NCBI RefSeq assembly: GCF_041260155.1
Contig: NC_091936.1
Coordinates: forward strand, 38,762,866-38,826,865
DNA from: Ptychodera flava
Taxonomy: Eukaryota; Hemichordata; Enteropneusta; Ptychoderidae
DNA length: 64,000 nt
Reading direction: 5' to 3'
Shown here: positions 1 to 11,433 of the stretch, piece after piece
Position numbering within the stretch: the first letter of the stretch is position 1
How the letters are laid out: each line of letters begins with the position of its first letter
Notes under the pieces: generated by a model
Database searches by the model: none
Seen by the model: only the letters and a program-made list of their open reading frames with translations
What the model was told of the DNA's origin: nothing
Program-made: the position numbers and the translations under genes

Positions 1-3000
1 TTTGTTAAAATGCAACATATAGGACATGTTATGCCTCACTGGTTTTAACCCTTTCACCCCCATGGTTTGGTCCAAACCCATTGTTATCAATGGTGACTGT
101 GGACCTGTGTACAGGGAATTGGGGGTGAACAAACTTGACTTGATGGTGACTGATGAACTTGGCAGGATGAACATTAGAAATGCTCAGCAGTATTATATTT
201 ACAGGGTTCATACTCTCCTTGAAAGCCCTTGAATTTTGGAGCTTCCTGCAAAAGTCTTTGAATATGATATTGAGTCCTGGAAAATTGATAATCCACCCAC
301 AATTTTCAAAAATGAAAATTATCAGTCATGATATTGTAAAAATGATAATGTAAAATGAGATATAAAAGATAATTTGTAAAGAAGATACCTGAAAAATGAT
401 GTTTTGACTGCAAAAAGTCCTTGAAAATTACTGGAAATGTCCTTGAAAGTCCTTGAATTTGAAGTCTTTGCATGTAATGACCCTGAAATTACATTATCTC
501 ATTAATTTTGAGAGGACTTTGCTGACCTTGAATCTATGGTACTTTAAAGGTATAGAGTCTCCTGTAATCTAAATATGCCCATATATGGTCAAAAGAACGT
601 TCCTTGGTATTCGAAACACCCATGTGAGGGCGCTGTTTTTAAAAAGCGGCCACCCGCTTAAAATCTGTGATTGGTTAGATTTTCTCTTTCCATGGTAACT
701 GTGGCAAAATTGGAACAGGTGACAGTATACCTTTAACACTGCCTTTATCTTTGTGTTCAGGCAACCTATATTTTGTCATCCTCAGTAAAAAAAATCTATG
801 GTTCTCTCTGACAGGTTTTTGAAGAGGCAGCCCTCTCAGACTCTGAATGACCATGACAAAAGTTTCTAAGATATTGTAAGATGGAACAAAATATATCCCA
901 CATTTTTATCATGTTTGAAATTTAATTTACGCGACATAATTGTTTATTTAATATGTGCTTTAGTGAGATATATTATAATTGAGAGTTTGAAAGAAGTTAC
1001 TCACTAAATGTTACAGCAGTAATGTTTTTTTGTTTGAAAAGGGTTGTCAGTTAATGATAATTGAATATATGGACTGTTTATGCTGTTATTTTGTTGTACT
1101 TTTGGCAAAAGTTTTGTAATATTAGATACGCAAAAAGTAAAATACATATTTAATGGCTTATTTTATCACTTATTCTCATAGAGAACACTATGATGGAATG
1201 TTTGTTTTCAAGTCTATTTGTAAATTTTTGAGTCGCAAATTCAACTGTTGAATTCATTTCACAGTACACTAATAGATGTAAAAATTTGTTATTTTGATGT
1301 TTTGATGCGAGTTGCATCTGTGGAGAAATTAATGAAGTGATTCATTTTGATTTTATTTTTTAACTCCAATGTACTTGTAATTATTAATTTTTCCATGATA
1401 CATGGGAACACAAAATCACTTTAAAATAGTTCACGGCATCAGTGAACTTGACATTTCTATAATCATGTCATTATCATGCAGAGTTCATGTGTAGATAAAT
1501 ACTGAACTGTGTCTGTATTACAGGTAGTCCACCTGTAAATAACTGAGAAGTCTGTCAAATGATCAGTCTTAAAGTGGCTAAAGTAGCCTCTTATGGTATG
1601 AATACTCAAAAATACAAGATTTATTCCAAGTATATCTTGTCACATCTAAACCGATGTGCTTGTACGTAACTAAAAATTAGATTGGTTAACAAATGTTAGT
1701 GTTTTCTTAATGATGTTGACAGTATACATCCATCATCCATTTTTCATATTTAATAATTTTATCATTACGTGTCCTGAAGCATTGCATTAAATTCCCACTG
1801 CCATTATAGATGAAGGCTTACCTCCAACCCTTTCAGAAGTCATCATCATGTTACAAAAAAAATTAATGTAAAGTTTTCAGATTATTTTTCAGACTTTAAT
1901 ACAAGCCTTACCCCCACCTCTTTCAGAAGTCATCATCATGCCACCAAAAAAGTGTAAAGTTTTCAGATTTTTTATTTGATCACTGAGATTTAAAATTTCA
2001 TCTCAAATCTGTTCATAATTTTGCATCAAACACACAGAGCCATTTCCAATATTATGAACTGCGTTGATTTGTGATTTCAGTTTTCTACACAATCTATCCT
2101 TTGATGCTTCTCACAATACTGCCATACATTTCCGTTAAAATGGAAAACGTATCTTTCCTTTTTGTTCACTGATAAACCAAACACTGATATTTTAGCTCAT
2201 CATTACAAGAAACTTCTGTTTAATTAATTAATACTTACACAATTTGCAGTTAGAGCCATTGTCACAGGGAAAATACTAGCAAAAATTGATGTCATCCGTA
2301 TTTTCAACCTGCAATATTATGTCTGAAAGTTGATTTTAGATTAGGTTGTCATGTGTTGAAGTCAAGTGACATTGTCTTTTTATCACATCTGTTTGAATGT
2401 GTTATTGTGATACCAACGGTCAATTTGATTTTGTAATAAGGTGTGGATATTGCGAACTTCACAAAAAAAATAATGACTTTTTTGGTGAAGTTTCCGTTTT
2501 GATGGCACTACTGTATGTTGAGAAGACTGAATGTTCAATACTGGCACCGTGCTTAGTGGTTACAGATACATTCTAGATCCAGTGAGCATACATGACACAT
2601 TCCGGTACCTTACTGCCTGTAGTTTCAGTCAACATAATAACACAGCTTCAGAGTCAAATCAGCAATGGTTTTGAGATATCGAATATATAGGGACATGCCC
2701 CAAACCATCCTCTTTTTTCTCAATTTTGCATGATCTGCCCGTAATTTCAGGTTCAAAGTTGACTTTTTTTATGAAAATAAGAACTACAAGAACTGTTACC
2801 AAGTGTCAAAGCCTCTGGAACTCAAGCAACCAAACGTACCTCTCTCCTGTTCTTCCAAATTTGCATTCAAATACTTGTAACTCACAAACAGTAAGATTTT
2901 ATCAGAGAATTGAGGGATGAAAGAGTTAAGAAACTTCATAAATCTTCCATTGTTCATTGAGTAATATACAAATTCAGTCTTGATTCAATTCTGAAAGAAA

Positions 3001-5308
3001 TCCTGAAACTGAAAAGTAATGATAGATTTTCATAAAACGATTTTCATAATGTTTTTATCACAAATTTGTTTCAAGTTCAAGTTGACAGAATTTTCATGCT
3101 CGCTAATTTCACTGCCATGTTGAGAAAAAGCTCTTACACAAATATGTTTGCAGTAACAGCACCACTGTTGGTTAGTGACATCATACTTTATTGTCAGTTT
3201 TCAAACCTACAATAGATACAATAAGTTTTTGTCTGAAAGATATACAAGGGGATTACTAGAACCTTGCGGAACTCATTTCCCAGAAGTTTCAGATGAATTT
3301 TTTAAAAGTGCAGTCAGAATTCGTTTTCTTATCTCCCCAAACCCAGCACTATTGGCTGGTTGAATGGTCGTCTCTGGTGGTTGGTCAGAGTCATACCCAT
3401 TATGCCATACCAGTATTTTGAGAATGTAGGGGGTGAAACCAATTCAAATAGATTTCAATGCTGACAGATATTACAGAAACGACACTCCTGTATATATTTG
3501 CCATACTTTTATTTGTGTGCTTTACCTGTGGACATGGACAAGACAGATTGCTTTATGTTTTATTTTTCAAAATTGTACCTGCTACAGAAAGATTGTAGTA
3601 CAATGCTTGACTTTTTGAAACTTTTTTCAGCAGTGATCCGATACATTCAATTGAGACAGGGAGTCTGAAATCCGTTACACGTTGCAAACTTTTCAGGAAG
3701 ATGTTTTCTGTCTGTGAATCTCATTACCGTTTGTAGAGCAAGACAATGTCTTGTGTCTGGTCAGAAAGAATTGCTTACTGCCTGAGCAATAAACTTCATG
3801 AACCGTACATGATATTTGGTGTCTAGTGTTTTCTGAACATAATAAATGTTGCCTATTTCTTTGCAGGGGTCATCTGTAGACTTCAATTTCAAGTAGTTAT
3901 GACTGGATATTGTATTACAAGAACATAGAACATCATTTCAATGTGAATTAGCCATCTGAACACTATCTGTGCTGCCTATCTAAAGTGACCCTACTACAAA
4001 ACACATCTAACCCACACACTTTACATGACAAAATCCCAAATATTCTATCATCAGAAATCCATGAAAACTTTCTTTTCACAGAAAATATCATTTACAATAA
4101 TCTTTTTCTCACCTTTCATTGCTTTTTATCTACCCTACCACTTCACCCTTCAGTAAGTTGATTTTACCAAAGTTGTCAGGTTCACATCATACAACAAGAT
4201 GTCACATTCGGCTGGCCCCAAAGCAGGAACGTTGTCTAGTTTTGATGAATAAGTTTGTTCGCAAAAGCAACAACTGTCTTGACAAGACGTGTAACACGTC
4301 CATTGAATTTTGAAATAATTATTAGTTCTGTGGTATTGTTTTTCCAATTTTAAATGGAAAAGCAAATCTACAAGTGTAGTCAACTATTGATATTCATGGA
4401 AGTTGATGATATGGCAAGATGATTTTTCAACAGTGTATACAAAACAAGACAATATAAGCTAAAAAATCTAAACCCACTCAAAAGTTTGACATGCCTTGAA
4501 GTTTTTACAGTGTATAATCTGAAACAAAGAATGGAAGTCTGCTAGCTTATGAATAGTCTATAGACTTCCCGGAGTCAGACCAAGAACGGAAGTCTGCTGG
4601 CATATGAATTTCTCAGTAGAGGAACAGTCTTCATTGAACCAAGCTGGTGAACCTCCGACCCTGTAGATTTGTTTGTAAAAAGTTAAAAAGAAGATTGTAA
4701 CATGTGTAAGGGAAAATCCAGAGAGGTTTGCAGCATTTTGTCATTCTGGTTGACGTTGGTTGTTTAATGTAGAAAACATGCATACGATTTTTTATTTCAA
4801 ATTTACACACTTTGTTGTCTGACCTTCATGTCAATGTTTGTTTTAAATCACCATGACTGTAAAATTTCTCAGTAATTTTTTTCACCGCCTTTTTTTCTTT
4901 ATTTTCCCCCCTTGCATTTTTGCCCACCCCGCACAAGATCTGAATGTCGAACCATGACGTCTAATTGAATGCAGCAGAGGCATATTAGTTATCTGTATAG
5001 TTCACATTGCTACGACGGGTTCTAGTAATAGTTCATCCGAAAATGAATCATGATTGATGGTTTTCGTGACATTTTTCGCGCTGGGAAATGATGCAAGTGA
5101 ACTTGGGACATAACAAAATCACAACTTTTAATACCTCGAAGGTGTCATTTTCTGAAAGCTATGCATTTTTATACAAACTTGTCGCGTCCGACACTATTGA
5201 AGCCTCAACTCTCAAGATTCATTTTCAACAGACGGTCTGATATAAATCAAACAAATGAATTTCAGAGAAAAGTCATAAAGAACTAATTAAAACAAATTCC
5301 ATTCCTAC
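1..5308. other. Region without confident genes; possible 3' end of a plus-strand gene
   Basis: AT-rich and without long open frames. A plus-strand acceptor (ttctctctgacag) at 811 opens a short terminal frame (FLKRQPSQTLNDHDKSF and stop, or VFEEAALSDSE and stop in another frame). A long featureless stretch follows, then AATAAA at 3788-3793 with GT-rich sequence after it: possibly the last exon and 3' UTR of a gene that begins left of the window. A second short plus-strand frame ends MSHSAGPKAGTLSSFDE near 4250. Also present are CCTTGAAAGTCC-type repeats at 220-480 and an imperfect direct repeat at 1810-1965. Confidence 0.25.
1810..1965 (+). repeat. Imperfect tandem duplication
   Basis: Two units of about 90 bp share CAGAAGTCATCATCATG and TGTAAAGTTTTCAGATT. 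The second is shorter around its A-rich segment. Confidence 0.6.
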
Positions 5309-5600
5309 CATTGTAATTTTGCACATTGTCTATCGTTGTCAGTTGGAGGCACTCCGTTCTGCCAACCATTGAAGCAAACAGAGGTATCATCTGTGTACTG
5401 CCAATCGCCATCGGCGTCCTGGTCGTTGGCACCTAGCCAGTACATCTGGGATTTGTCCAGGTGATCGCCGAGAAGTCGCTGCCTCCTGGCGTTGCTTACA
5501 TGTGCCAAGGTGCCTCCCTGCTGCTCACAGTCGCTTCTTGCATCGCTCCAGCTTTTGCCTTCATGTGATGCACTGAAAAGTGTGCAGATTCTTATGGCCC
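5309..5600 (-). CDS. Gene C exon 5: C-type lectin-like domain, N-terminal part
   Basis: The 292-nt exon, phase 1 in and phase 2 out, encodes KSWSDARSDCEQQGGTLAHV, then MYWLGANDQDADGDWQY, CFNGWQNGVPPTDNDRQCAK and LQW. The WLGA motif and cysteine spacing are those of a long-loop CTLD. The loop has several acidic residues but no EPN or QPD. The missing last exon should carry the final two cysteines. Confidence 0.87.
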
Positions 5601-8600
5601 CTGTGTGAAATTTGAAGATTGCGATTAAAATTTCATGGAATGATTCAGAGAGCCAAAGAGTGGTTTCGATTTGATTGTATATCCACTACTGGGACAATAG
5701 CATGGACCAACAAGCAAGGCTGGATTCAAAATACAGTATAATCCCAACGGCAGAATGTGTCTCAGAGACATTTTTTCGGACTGACAAAATCTTTCAAAGC
5801 TCCACTATTTTGCGAATTTGCGCCGTGACCCGATTTTCATTATTGATTTCGATTCTTGATCACGGAAAAGAATGTATTTTTTCTAGTCGGAAGCAAAATA
5901 TGAGCACCGATTACTCTCGATTCGCGTATTAGGAGAATATTAAATCTACTTTTGATAATTTTCAATACTTTTGTGGAGCACGCCATAATGTTTGAGTATC
6001 GTGTCCAGTTTTATGGCTTCCGTAAAAAGGCTTTGAAGTTCACACTTATGTAAACTTAAATCCGTAAGTCAACTGTGACAAACATCGGAGTTGACATGGT
6101 GGATATCGATACTGGGCATTCCGTCATCCAAGAGGCCGCGCAGACAAAAATGGGCACTTTGAATGGACAGATTTTCCTCACCATGAAATGTTCCTTCACG
6201 AATTTTCGCCACCGTAGCTTTCTGGTCACGTTAAAAATTTTACACTATAAGGTAAAAGAACTGTACCGTAATATTGCGCCCAAAAATAATTTGAGAAAAG
6301 ACATGAAAAGGTCACATGTATACTTACTTATTTCGCAGGTAGGTCCTGTAAAGCCTTCCAGACACGAACACTTAAAGTTGTCGGGTTCATTAAAACACGC
6401 CCCGCCATTCATACACGGGTTCAATTTGCAGCGATCGACTACAATTTTGAATGTAAAAGAACACATTTCATAGTTTTTTTTAAGTCATGCTATTTTAAGT
6501 TAAAAATATTACTTTTTCCCGAGATTTACCACACTTACCATAGCGACCACTTTGAATTTCAAATATCGGTAAGTATTAAGTAATGTGTTTCTCAAGCACC
6601 AAACTTTGCACGATGACCACTGACTTTTGCTCATGATTTGGTAAGAGACTAGTCGAAAGTTGCATTGTGAAAAGTTTAAGCAAAACGTTTTAAGGTTCCA
6701 AGACAAGAAATTGACCTCTTTAATCTAACAATTCTCTGGTGGTTAATAAGCTCAAAACCCCCGTACATTATACATTTTCTGAAAGCCTAGATATAGGGGA
6801 AGATTTTGGTAATCAGTGTCACCTTTGTTTACATAACTATCACGTGACAGGTAATTTGTATAACCTTTCAAAAATCGGTTTTCCTATGTTTTGTCTCAAT
6901 ACTTCAAAAAATATCTGACCCAAACTTGCTGGAATGCAAGCTGTCACAACGCTCTTCAAAATCATGTCTCAGATTTTTTATATCTTGCTCAGTTTTTATT
7001 TGAGCACAATTTTAAAGAAAACAACTAGGGTTAAATTCACCGCTCTGGATGTTTTCCAGGCATAAAAATTGTTTAAGAAGGTTTAAAAAAATTCTGAGGA
7101 CGACTTTGGAAGATCCTTAGGACAGCTTGTACTCACACAAATTTCAGCCACATATCTCAAAGCATTGTAACAAAACATAGGGAAAACCGAGTTTTGAAAG
7201 GTTATGCAAATTACCTGTCACGTGATAGTTATGTAAATAATGGTGACACTATGGTAACAAAATGTTCCCCTGTATCTAGGCTTTCCGAAAATATATAATT
7301 TACGGGGGTCCTTACTTGTTAACCACTAGAAAATTGTTGACTTAAAAAGGTAAATTTCTTGTCTTGGAACCTTAAGTCTTTCACTTTCGAGGCGCATACC
7401 ACCAGGTCGTTAAGTCTCTTTATGATTCGGCTCTCAATGTCTTGTCTTGTCCGCGAGATACACGCCTACGTGATGGCAGCATCTTCCTCCCTGGCAATGT
7501 GCAGCGTATCGGAAGCTTGTGGCTTATTGGTTTATCTGAATATCGTTGACACTATGGTAACAGCCAATCAGCTACATAGTAGCCTCAGTTTACAATCTAC
7601 CAGTCAGCCATTCCCTTCCGAGCCGCTGCACATCGGCGAGAGCACGGTCAAACTTTGTGATGAAATCGTCATTTTGTCGTGTTCATCTCATCGGCGAAAT
7701 ACTTAATGCAAGCTTTTTTGTATCAAGTTTTATTAATTTTCAATATTTAACACGATTGGAACTAACTTGAGATAATTTTATGGTAAAGTAATGTCTTTTC
7801 AATGCAAATGTACGCTCATCTGCTTTTCTTTTTTAAAGTTATACACTTGTTTTCAGGAATAATTTATAATGATGCAACATACAGCTATAGGGCACCTAAC
7901 ACTTTTGAGAAATTTGAAAAATATGAAGATCCAATTATCCCAAATTAGTTCCAATTGTGTTTAATTCATTCTACACATTTATCGTCAACAAGTGTTTGCA
8001 TTTCCTCACTTAAATAAGATTAACTGATATTCCATCTCACTTAAGGTAGAACTAGCCTCGGGGACAGATAGTCGGACTCTCAAATTTCTACAATTCTTTT
8101 CTGATCTACCATTTTGGGAGGGCTCATTTTAAGCTCTTAGAGAGAGAAAAACTTTCACCGTCTCAGTTTTTCGAAAATCCAAAATTTAATCCCCCCCCCC
8201 CCCCCCCCCCCCATAAAGTTAACACAGGAATGGCGGCCATTTTGAATTTCAAATATCGCAAAATTGTTGGATAATTTGTTTCGCTGGTTCCCAACTTTGC
8301 ACAGTGACTTCCCAGCTTTTTATCGTTGATTTGGTAAGAGAATGGTTGAAGGCTTCATTCAGGAAAGTTTGAGCAAAAGTTTAAGTCTTTCACTTTCGAG
8401 GCGCATACATGTACTTTGAAAATTCTGACACTTTAAGTGTGATTATGAATGTAGATGCGAGCAATGTAATGGACGATTCTTTACACAAACATGCAGATCA
8501 CCTGCATCAAGTAGTCTCGCTTTATTTATCGTATTTGTGCCAACGCATAAACGTGAGTCCGTTCGACAGCTTGTTCTTTAAAATGCAGTGTTGACAAAGA

Positions 8601-10106
8601 GTGCAATCAAAACTATGGAAATTCTCAACAGTCATCGTACAACGCACCGATTTCGCAGTCATCGCCAACATAGTCTTCAGTACAGGAGCATGTGTAGCCT
8701 TGTGAATCTTGACTGCACGTACCACCATTCATACAGGGATTTGGAAGACAGTGATCAATGACGACAGGATCTGATGAAACGAGAGGAAAGATTCGACGTA
8801 TTAACCCTTTGACCGCTGTAATTTTTCCCACCAAAATTTAAATGCAACATTTTGCCTTTTTTACGAACTTTTGTGAAATGTTTTTGATAATTTTGGACCA
8901 CATGAACATCACATTTCATTGGCTATAGGTTTTTATCAAAATTTTGGCAAAAACTTGAAAAATTTTGAGTAGTGTATATTTTTAAAGGTGACCAAAATTG
9001 ACTTTGGCGCTCAGAGGGTTAAATCAGAAAATTTGCATTTGCTAAAGAGTTAGATGTCCCTCTCGTAACGTCTTTGAAACATTGTCCTGTGATACCAATT
9101 GCCAGTATTTAAACTTGACAGTGCAAATATACTTGGATAGTATGGATTTGATATAGCTTTATACTTTTCGATGATCCAATGACTTTTAGATTCCGAAGAT
9201 CGCATTCTCGTCACTGGCTCGTTTTTAATGTATACAAGAAAATACAGACGCTCTCAATAATAAACAAAAAATCAAATTAAGGTAGAATGGTCTCGAGGAC
9301 AGATATTCCGACTCTCAAAATTTCACAATACTTTTTTGGTCTACCGCTTGTTAGGGCTCGTTTTCAAGCTCTTTGAGTAAGAAAACTTTTCACCCTCTTA
9401 GTTTTTCAAAACTATTGTTTCCCTTACTTTACATTACATACTATTGTTTCCCTTACTTTACATTACATATAGGGATGGGGGCCATTTTGAATTTCAAATA
9501 TCGGTAAATTATAGTGCTCTGTAACTTGTTTCCCTACAACCAAACTTTGCATGGTAACACCTGCCTTTTTTTCTTTGTTCGGCAAGAAAATTATTAACAG
9601 TTTTCATTGCGGAAAGTTTGAGCAAAAGTTTAAGTCTTTCACTTTTGAGTTGCATATTATGGTGAACATCGGATTCCATAGGACGCAGACTGACAACACT
9701 CCGTGGACATCAACGTATGAGAGCTGTACAAAAATTATCGAAAGACAACGTCGGCTTCGAAGGCTTAGAACGATCATTCTATATCATACATCGGGTAAAC
9801 ATACGGCATGAAGTGGATATACAAATATTAATCACAACTCTTCATTATCCGAAAGACAGTTATTTCAAACGGAATGTTAACATACAACGGAAATGAACAC
9901 ATTTACACGAACAAGGCACACAGTCGAATCGATGAAAGGACATGCAGATGTATTCAATTTGTCTTCCCATGTAATACGAAGGTTTACGTATGTGTAGATA
10001 GATAGATACATACATACATACATACATACATACATACATACATACATACATACATACATACATACATACAACATACATACATACATGTTCTTTCTCTCTC
10101 TCTCTT

Positions 10107-10137
<31 letters not shown>

Positions 10138-10208
10138 CTATATATCAATATCTATATATTTATATATACATATATACATACACACACACACACATATATA
10201 TATATATT

Positions 10209-10260
<52 letters not shown>

Positions 10261-11433
10261 AAAGAGCTCAGAGCGCAGCAGTATAAACATGATATTAACT
10301 GAAGTATGGCTACTCACTGCAGTTAAAGCCACAGAGCTCCTTGTTTCCAGTAGTACAACACATACTACTTCCAGGGGGAGCTTGGCCACATGGGTCAGTT
10401 GCTAGACAGACAATGTCGGAGCCAAAGCTTTTACATTGAGCACACGTACCAGCACAATATGGCACGTTACCTACCCAGAACGATCCCTCACATTCCCACA
10501 TGTTGCCCTCTTTGTCGGTGTGTTGCTCTATGTCTCTTTTGTGTCTTGCCTGTGAATTTGAAACGAACGGGACAAAAACGTTAAACGACGGATTTCTTGA
10601 TGTGGGCAATACGGACAGGCGCCCGGCTTTCTAGTACTGTTAGATGCAGTCAGTGAGAGATGAAAACAAAAAGCGAAAAAAAACGATTCCCATGACATGA
10701 GCTGTGCGGCATGTGGATCAAACCTCTTATGAAATGTTGTGCAAGTTATCTTGCTTTACACGTAAGCGGAGATATATTTCTTCAAATCATGGCTCAACGG
10801 TTGGATAAGCCATTCAAAAATTAATACATGCATTGACTTCATAGATGGTTTTATTGTCTTTCTTAATGTATAAATTTCAAAGGTTCGCCTGTAAAATGAT
10901 TTTTTCTGACACACTTGGAGATATCTGTCTGTTTCTTTGTCTCTGTAATATTGTATTCCTTTGTTTATGGTGACGTCACCCTGACATGATGACGCTAAGA
11001 AAAGTATTAAAGGTTGAGCTGCGTTATTTCAGGCATAAATTTTGGATTTTCTGTTTGACATAAGTTGTCATTTGCAATGGTTTCCGATGATATCCAACAA
11101 GACACCAAGGCAAAGCCTATACCCGTTGCGGAAAACGGTTAAATCTAGATCACCAGTACAGCAAATGGAGGGGATTCAATGCTTGAACATTTTCCAGATG
11201 ATGGAAAACAGTGTCACAACAAAGTCTCGAAAGCCAAAATTCTGTAGTTTCATGACCGCCCCGTGACTATACTTCCTGAGCAGGTTTTCACGATGTAAAT
11301 TACTCGAAAGATTCATTTTATTATATATTTTCACATAAAGTTAACTGACCTGTCTGTCGATGTTCCCGTCAGAGGAAGCAATGCCAATCGCAAACACTAA
11401 CAGCAGCAGACACGCAGATGATACTTTCCTCAT
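5309..11433 (-). CDS. Gene C: secreted Cys-rich-EGF-EGF-CTLD protein (3' end not found)
   Basis: Five minus-strand exons (11433-11350, 10549-10318, 8770-8648, 6438-6328, 5600-5309) join with phases 0,1,1,1 and leave in phase 2, with no frame conflict, giving about 280 residues. The order is signal peptide, a cysteine-rich segment of unknown family, two EGF domains, then a CTLD. Compared with genes A and B, the lectin module is at the other end and there is no EAR region. The exon that should finish the CTLD (WxDxxC...PFIC) was not found between 5308 and 1. It may lie beyond the window, or the gene may be truncated. A secreted binding protein is inferred. The module types suggest this locus has grown by shuffling of phase-1 exons. 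Confidence 0.83.
5601..6327. other. Gene C intron 4
   Basis: Sequence between the second EGF exon and the CTLD exon. I see no repeats or motifs I can support. Confidence 0.6.
6328..6438 (-). CDS. Gene C exon 4: EGF domain 2
   Basis: A symmetrical phase-1 exon encodes VDRCKLNPCMNGGACFNEPD, then FKCSCLEGFTGPTCEIS, with the six EGF cysteines. The donor is gtaagt. Confidence 0.9.
6526..7405 (+). mobile_element. TTAAGGTAG-family miniature transposon (copy 1), split by a foldback insertion
   Basis: The left part (about 6526-6689) contains the family core TTTGAATTTCAAATATCGGT and ends GAAAAGTTTAAGCAAAACG. The right part (7376 to about 7405) resumes with GTCTTTCACTTTCGAGGCGC. Between them lies the foldback element at 6690-7375. 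The 5' terminus of this copy is diverged or lost. Confidence 0.7.
6690..7375. mobile_element. Foldback element with long inverted arms and TTAA flanks
   Basis: The element starts TTAAGGTTCCAAGACAAG and ends with its reverse complement followed by TTAA. The arms match for at least about 210 bp at high similarity, including CACGTGACAGGTAATTTG in both, and weakly for a further 100 bp, so most of the element is palindromic. It sits in a TTAA inside another miniature transposon, so TTAA is the target duplication (piggyBac-like). No coding capacity. Confidence 0.85.
8041..8410 (+). mobile_element. TTAAGGTAG-family miniature transposon (copy 2)
   Basis: Starts TTAAGGTAGAACTAGCCTCG and contains the GGCGGCCATTTTGAATTTC core. 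It ends TTTCACTTTCGAGGCGCATAC without the full terminal CTACCTTAA. A run of 22 C residues (8191-8212) lies inside. Confidence 0.75.
8648..8770 (-). CDS. Gene C exon 3: EGF domain 1
   Basis: A symmetrical phase-1 exon encodes VVIDHCLPNPCMNGGTCSQD, then GYTCSCTEDYVGDDCEI, a standard EGF. A TTAA-type miniature transposon begins only 31 bp from its acceptor. Confidence 0.9.
8801..9022. mobile_element. piggyBac-like miniature element (TTAACCCT termini)
   Basis: 222 bp bounded by TTAACCCTTTGACCGC and its near-inverse GCGCTCAGAGGGTTAA. TTAA plus CCCT/CCCTTTG termini are typical of piggyBac-group elements. Non-coding. It lies in the gene C intron next to the EGF exon. Confidence 0.75.
9277..9660 (+). 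mobile_element. TTAAGGTAG-family miniature transposon (copy 3)
   Basis: Starts TTAAGGTAGAATGGTCTCG and contains the GGCCATTTTGAATTTCAAAT core. It ends near CACTTTTGAGTTGCATATTA. A 29-bp unit (CTATTGTTTCCCTTACTTTA...) is tandemly doubled at 9411-9469. Confidence 0.7.
9993..10260. repeat. Compound microsatellite
   Basis: GATA and CATA tetranucleotides, then TC/TATC, then CA, TA and TG dinucleotide tracts. It lies just downstream of the Cys-rich exon in gene C's intron. Short frames across it are repeat artefacts. Confidence 0.9.
10318..10549 (-). CDS. Gene C exon 2: cysteine-rich segment
   Basis: The exon is phase 0 in and phase 1 out, 77 codons. It begins ARHKRDIEQHTDKEGNMWEC and continues GSFWVGNVPYCAGTCAQCKS and then MCCTTGNKELCGFNC. 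Ten or more cysteines in about 60 residues indicate a disulfide-rich fold. The KR pair near the start could be a furin-like cleavage site. I do not recognise the family. Confidence 0.75.
11350..11433 (-). CDS. Gene C exon 1: signal peptide
   Basis: ATG then MRKVSSACLLLLVFAIGIAS, followed by SDGNIDRQ at a gtcagt donor in phase 0: a textbook secretory leader with a basic N-terminus, hydrophobic core and small residues at the likely cleavage point. Confidence 0.8.

Noticed and set aside
26-232. Plus-strand 68-residue frame
   Set aside because: It runs into a dispersed CCTTGAAAGTCC-type repeat and has no domain. It could be part of an unseen gene, but evidence is lacking.
10085-10405. 106-residue plus-strand frame
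   Set aside because: Starts in microsatellite and then runs antisense through gene C's cysteine-rich exon.
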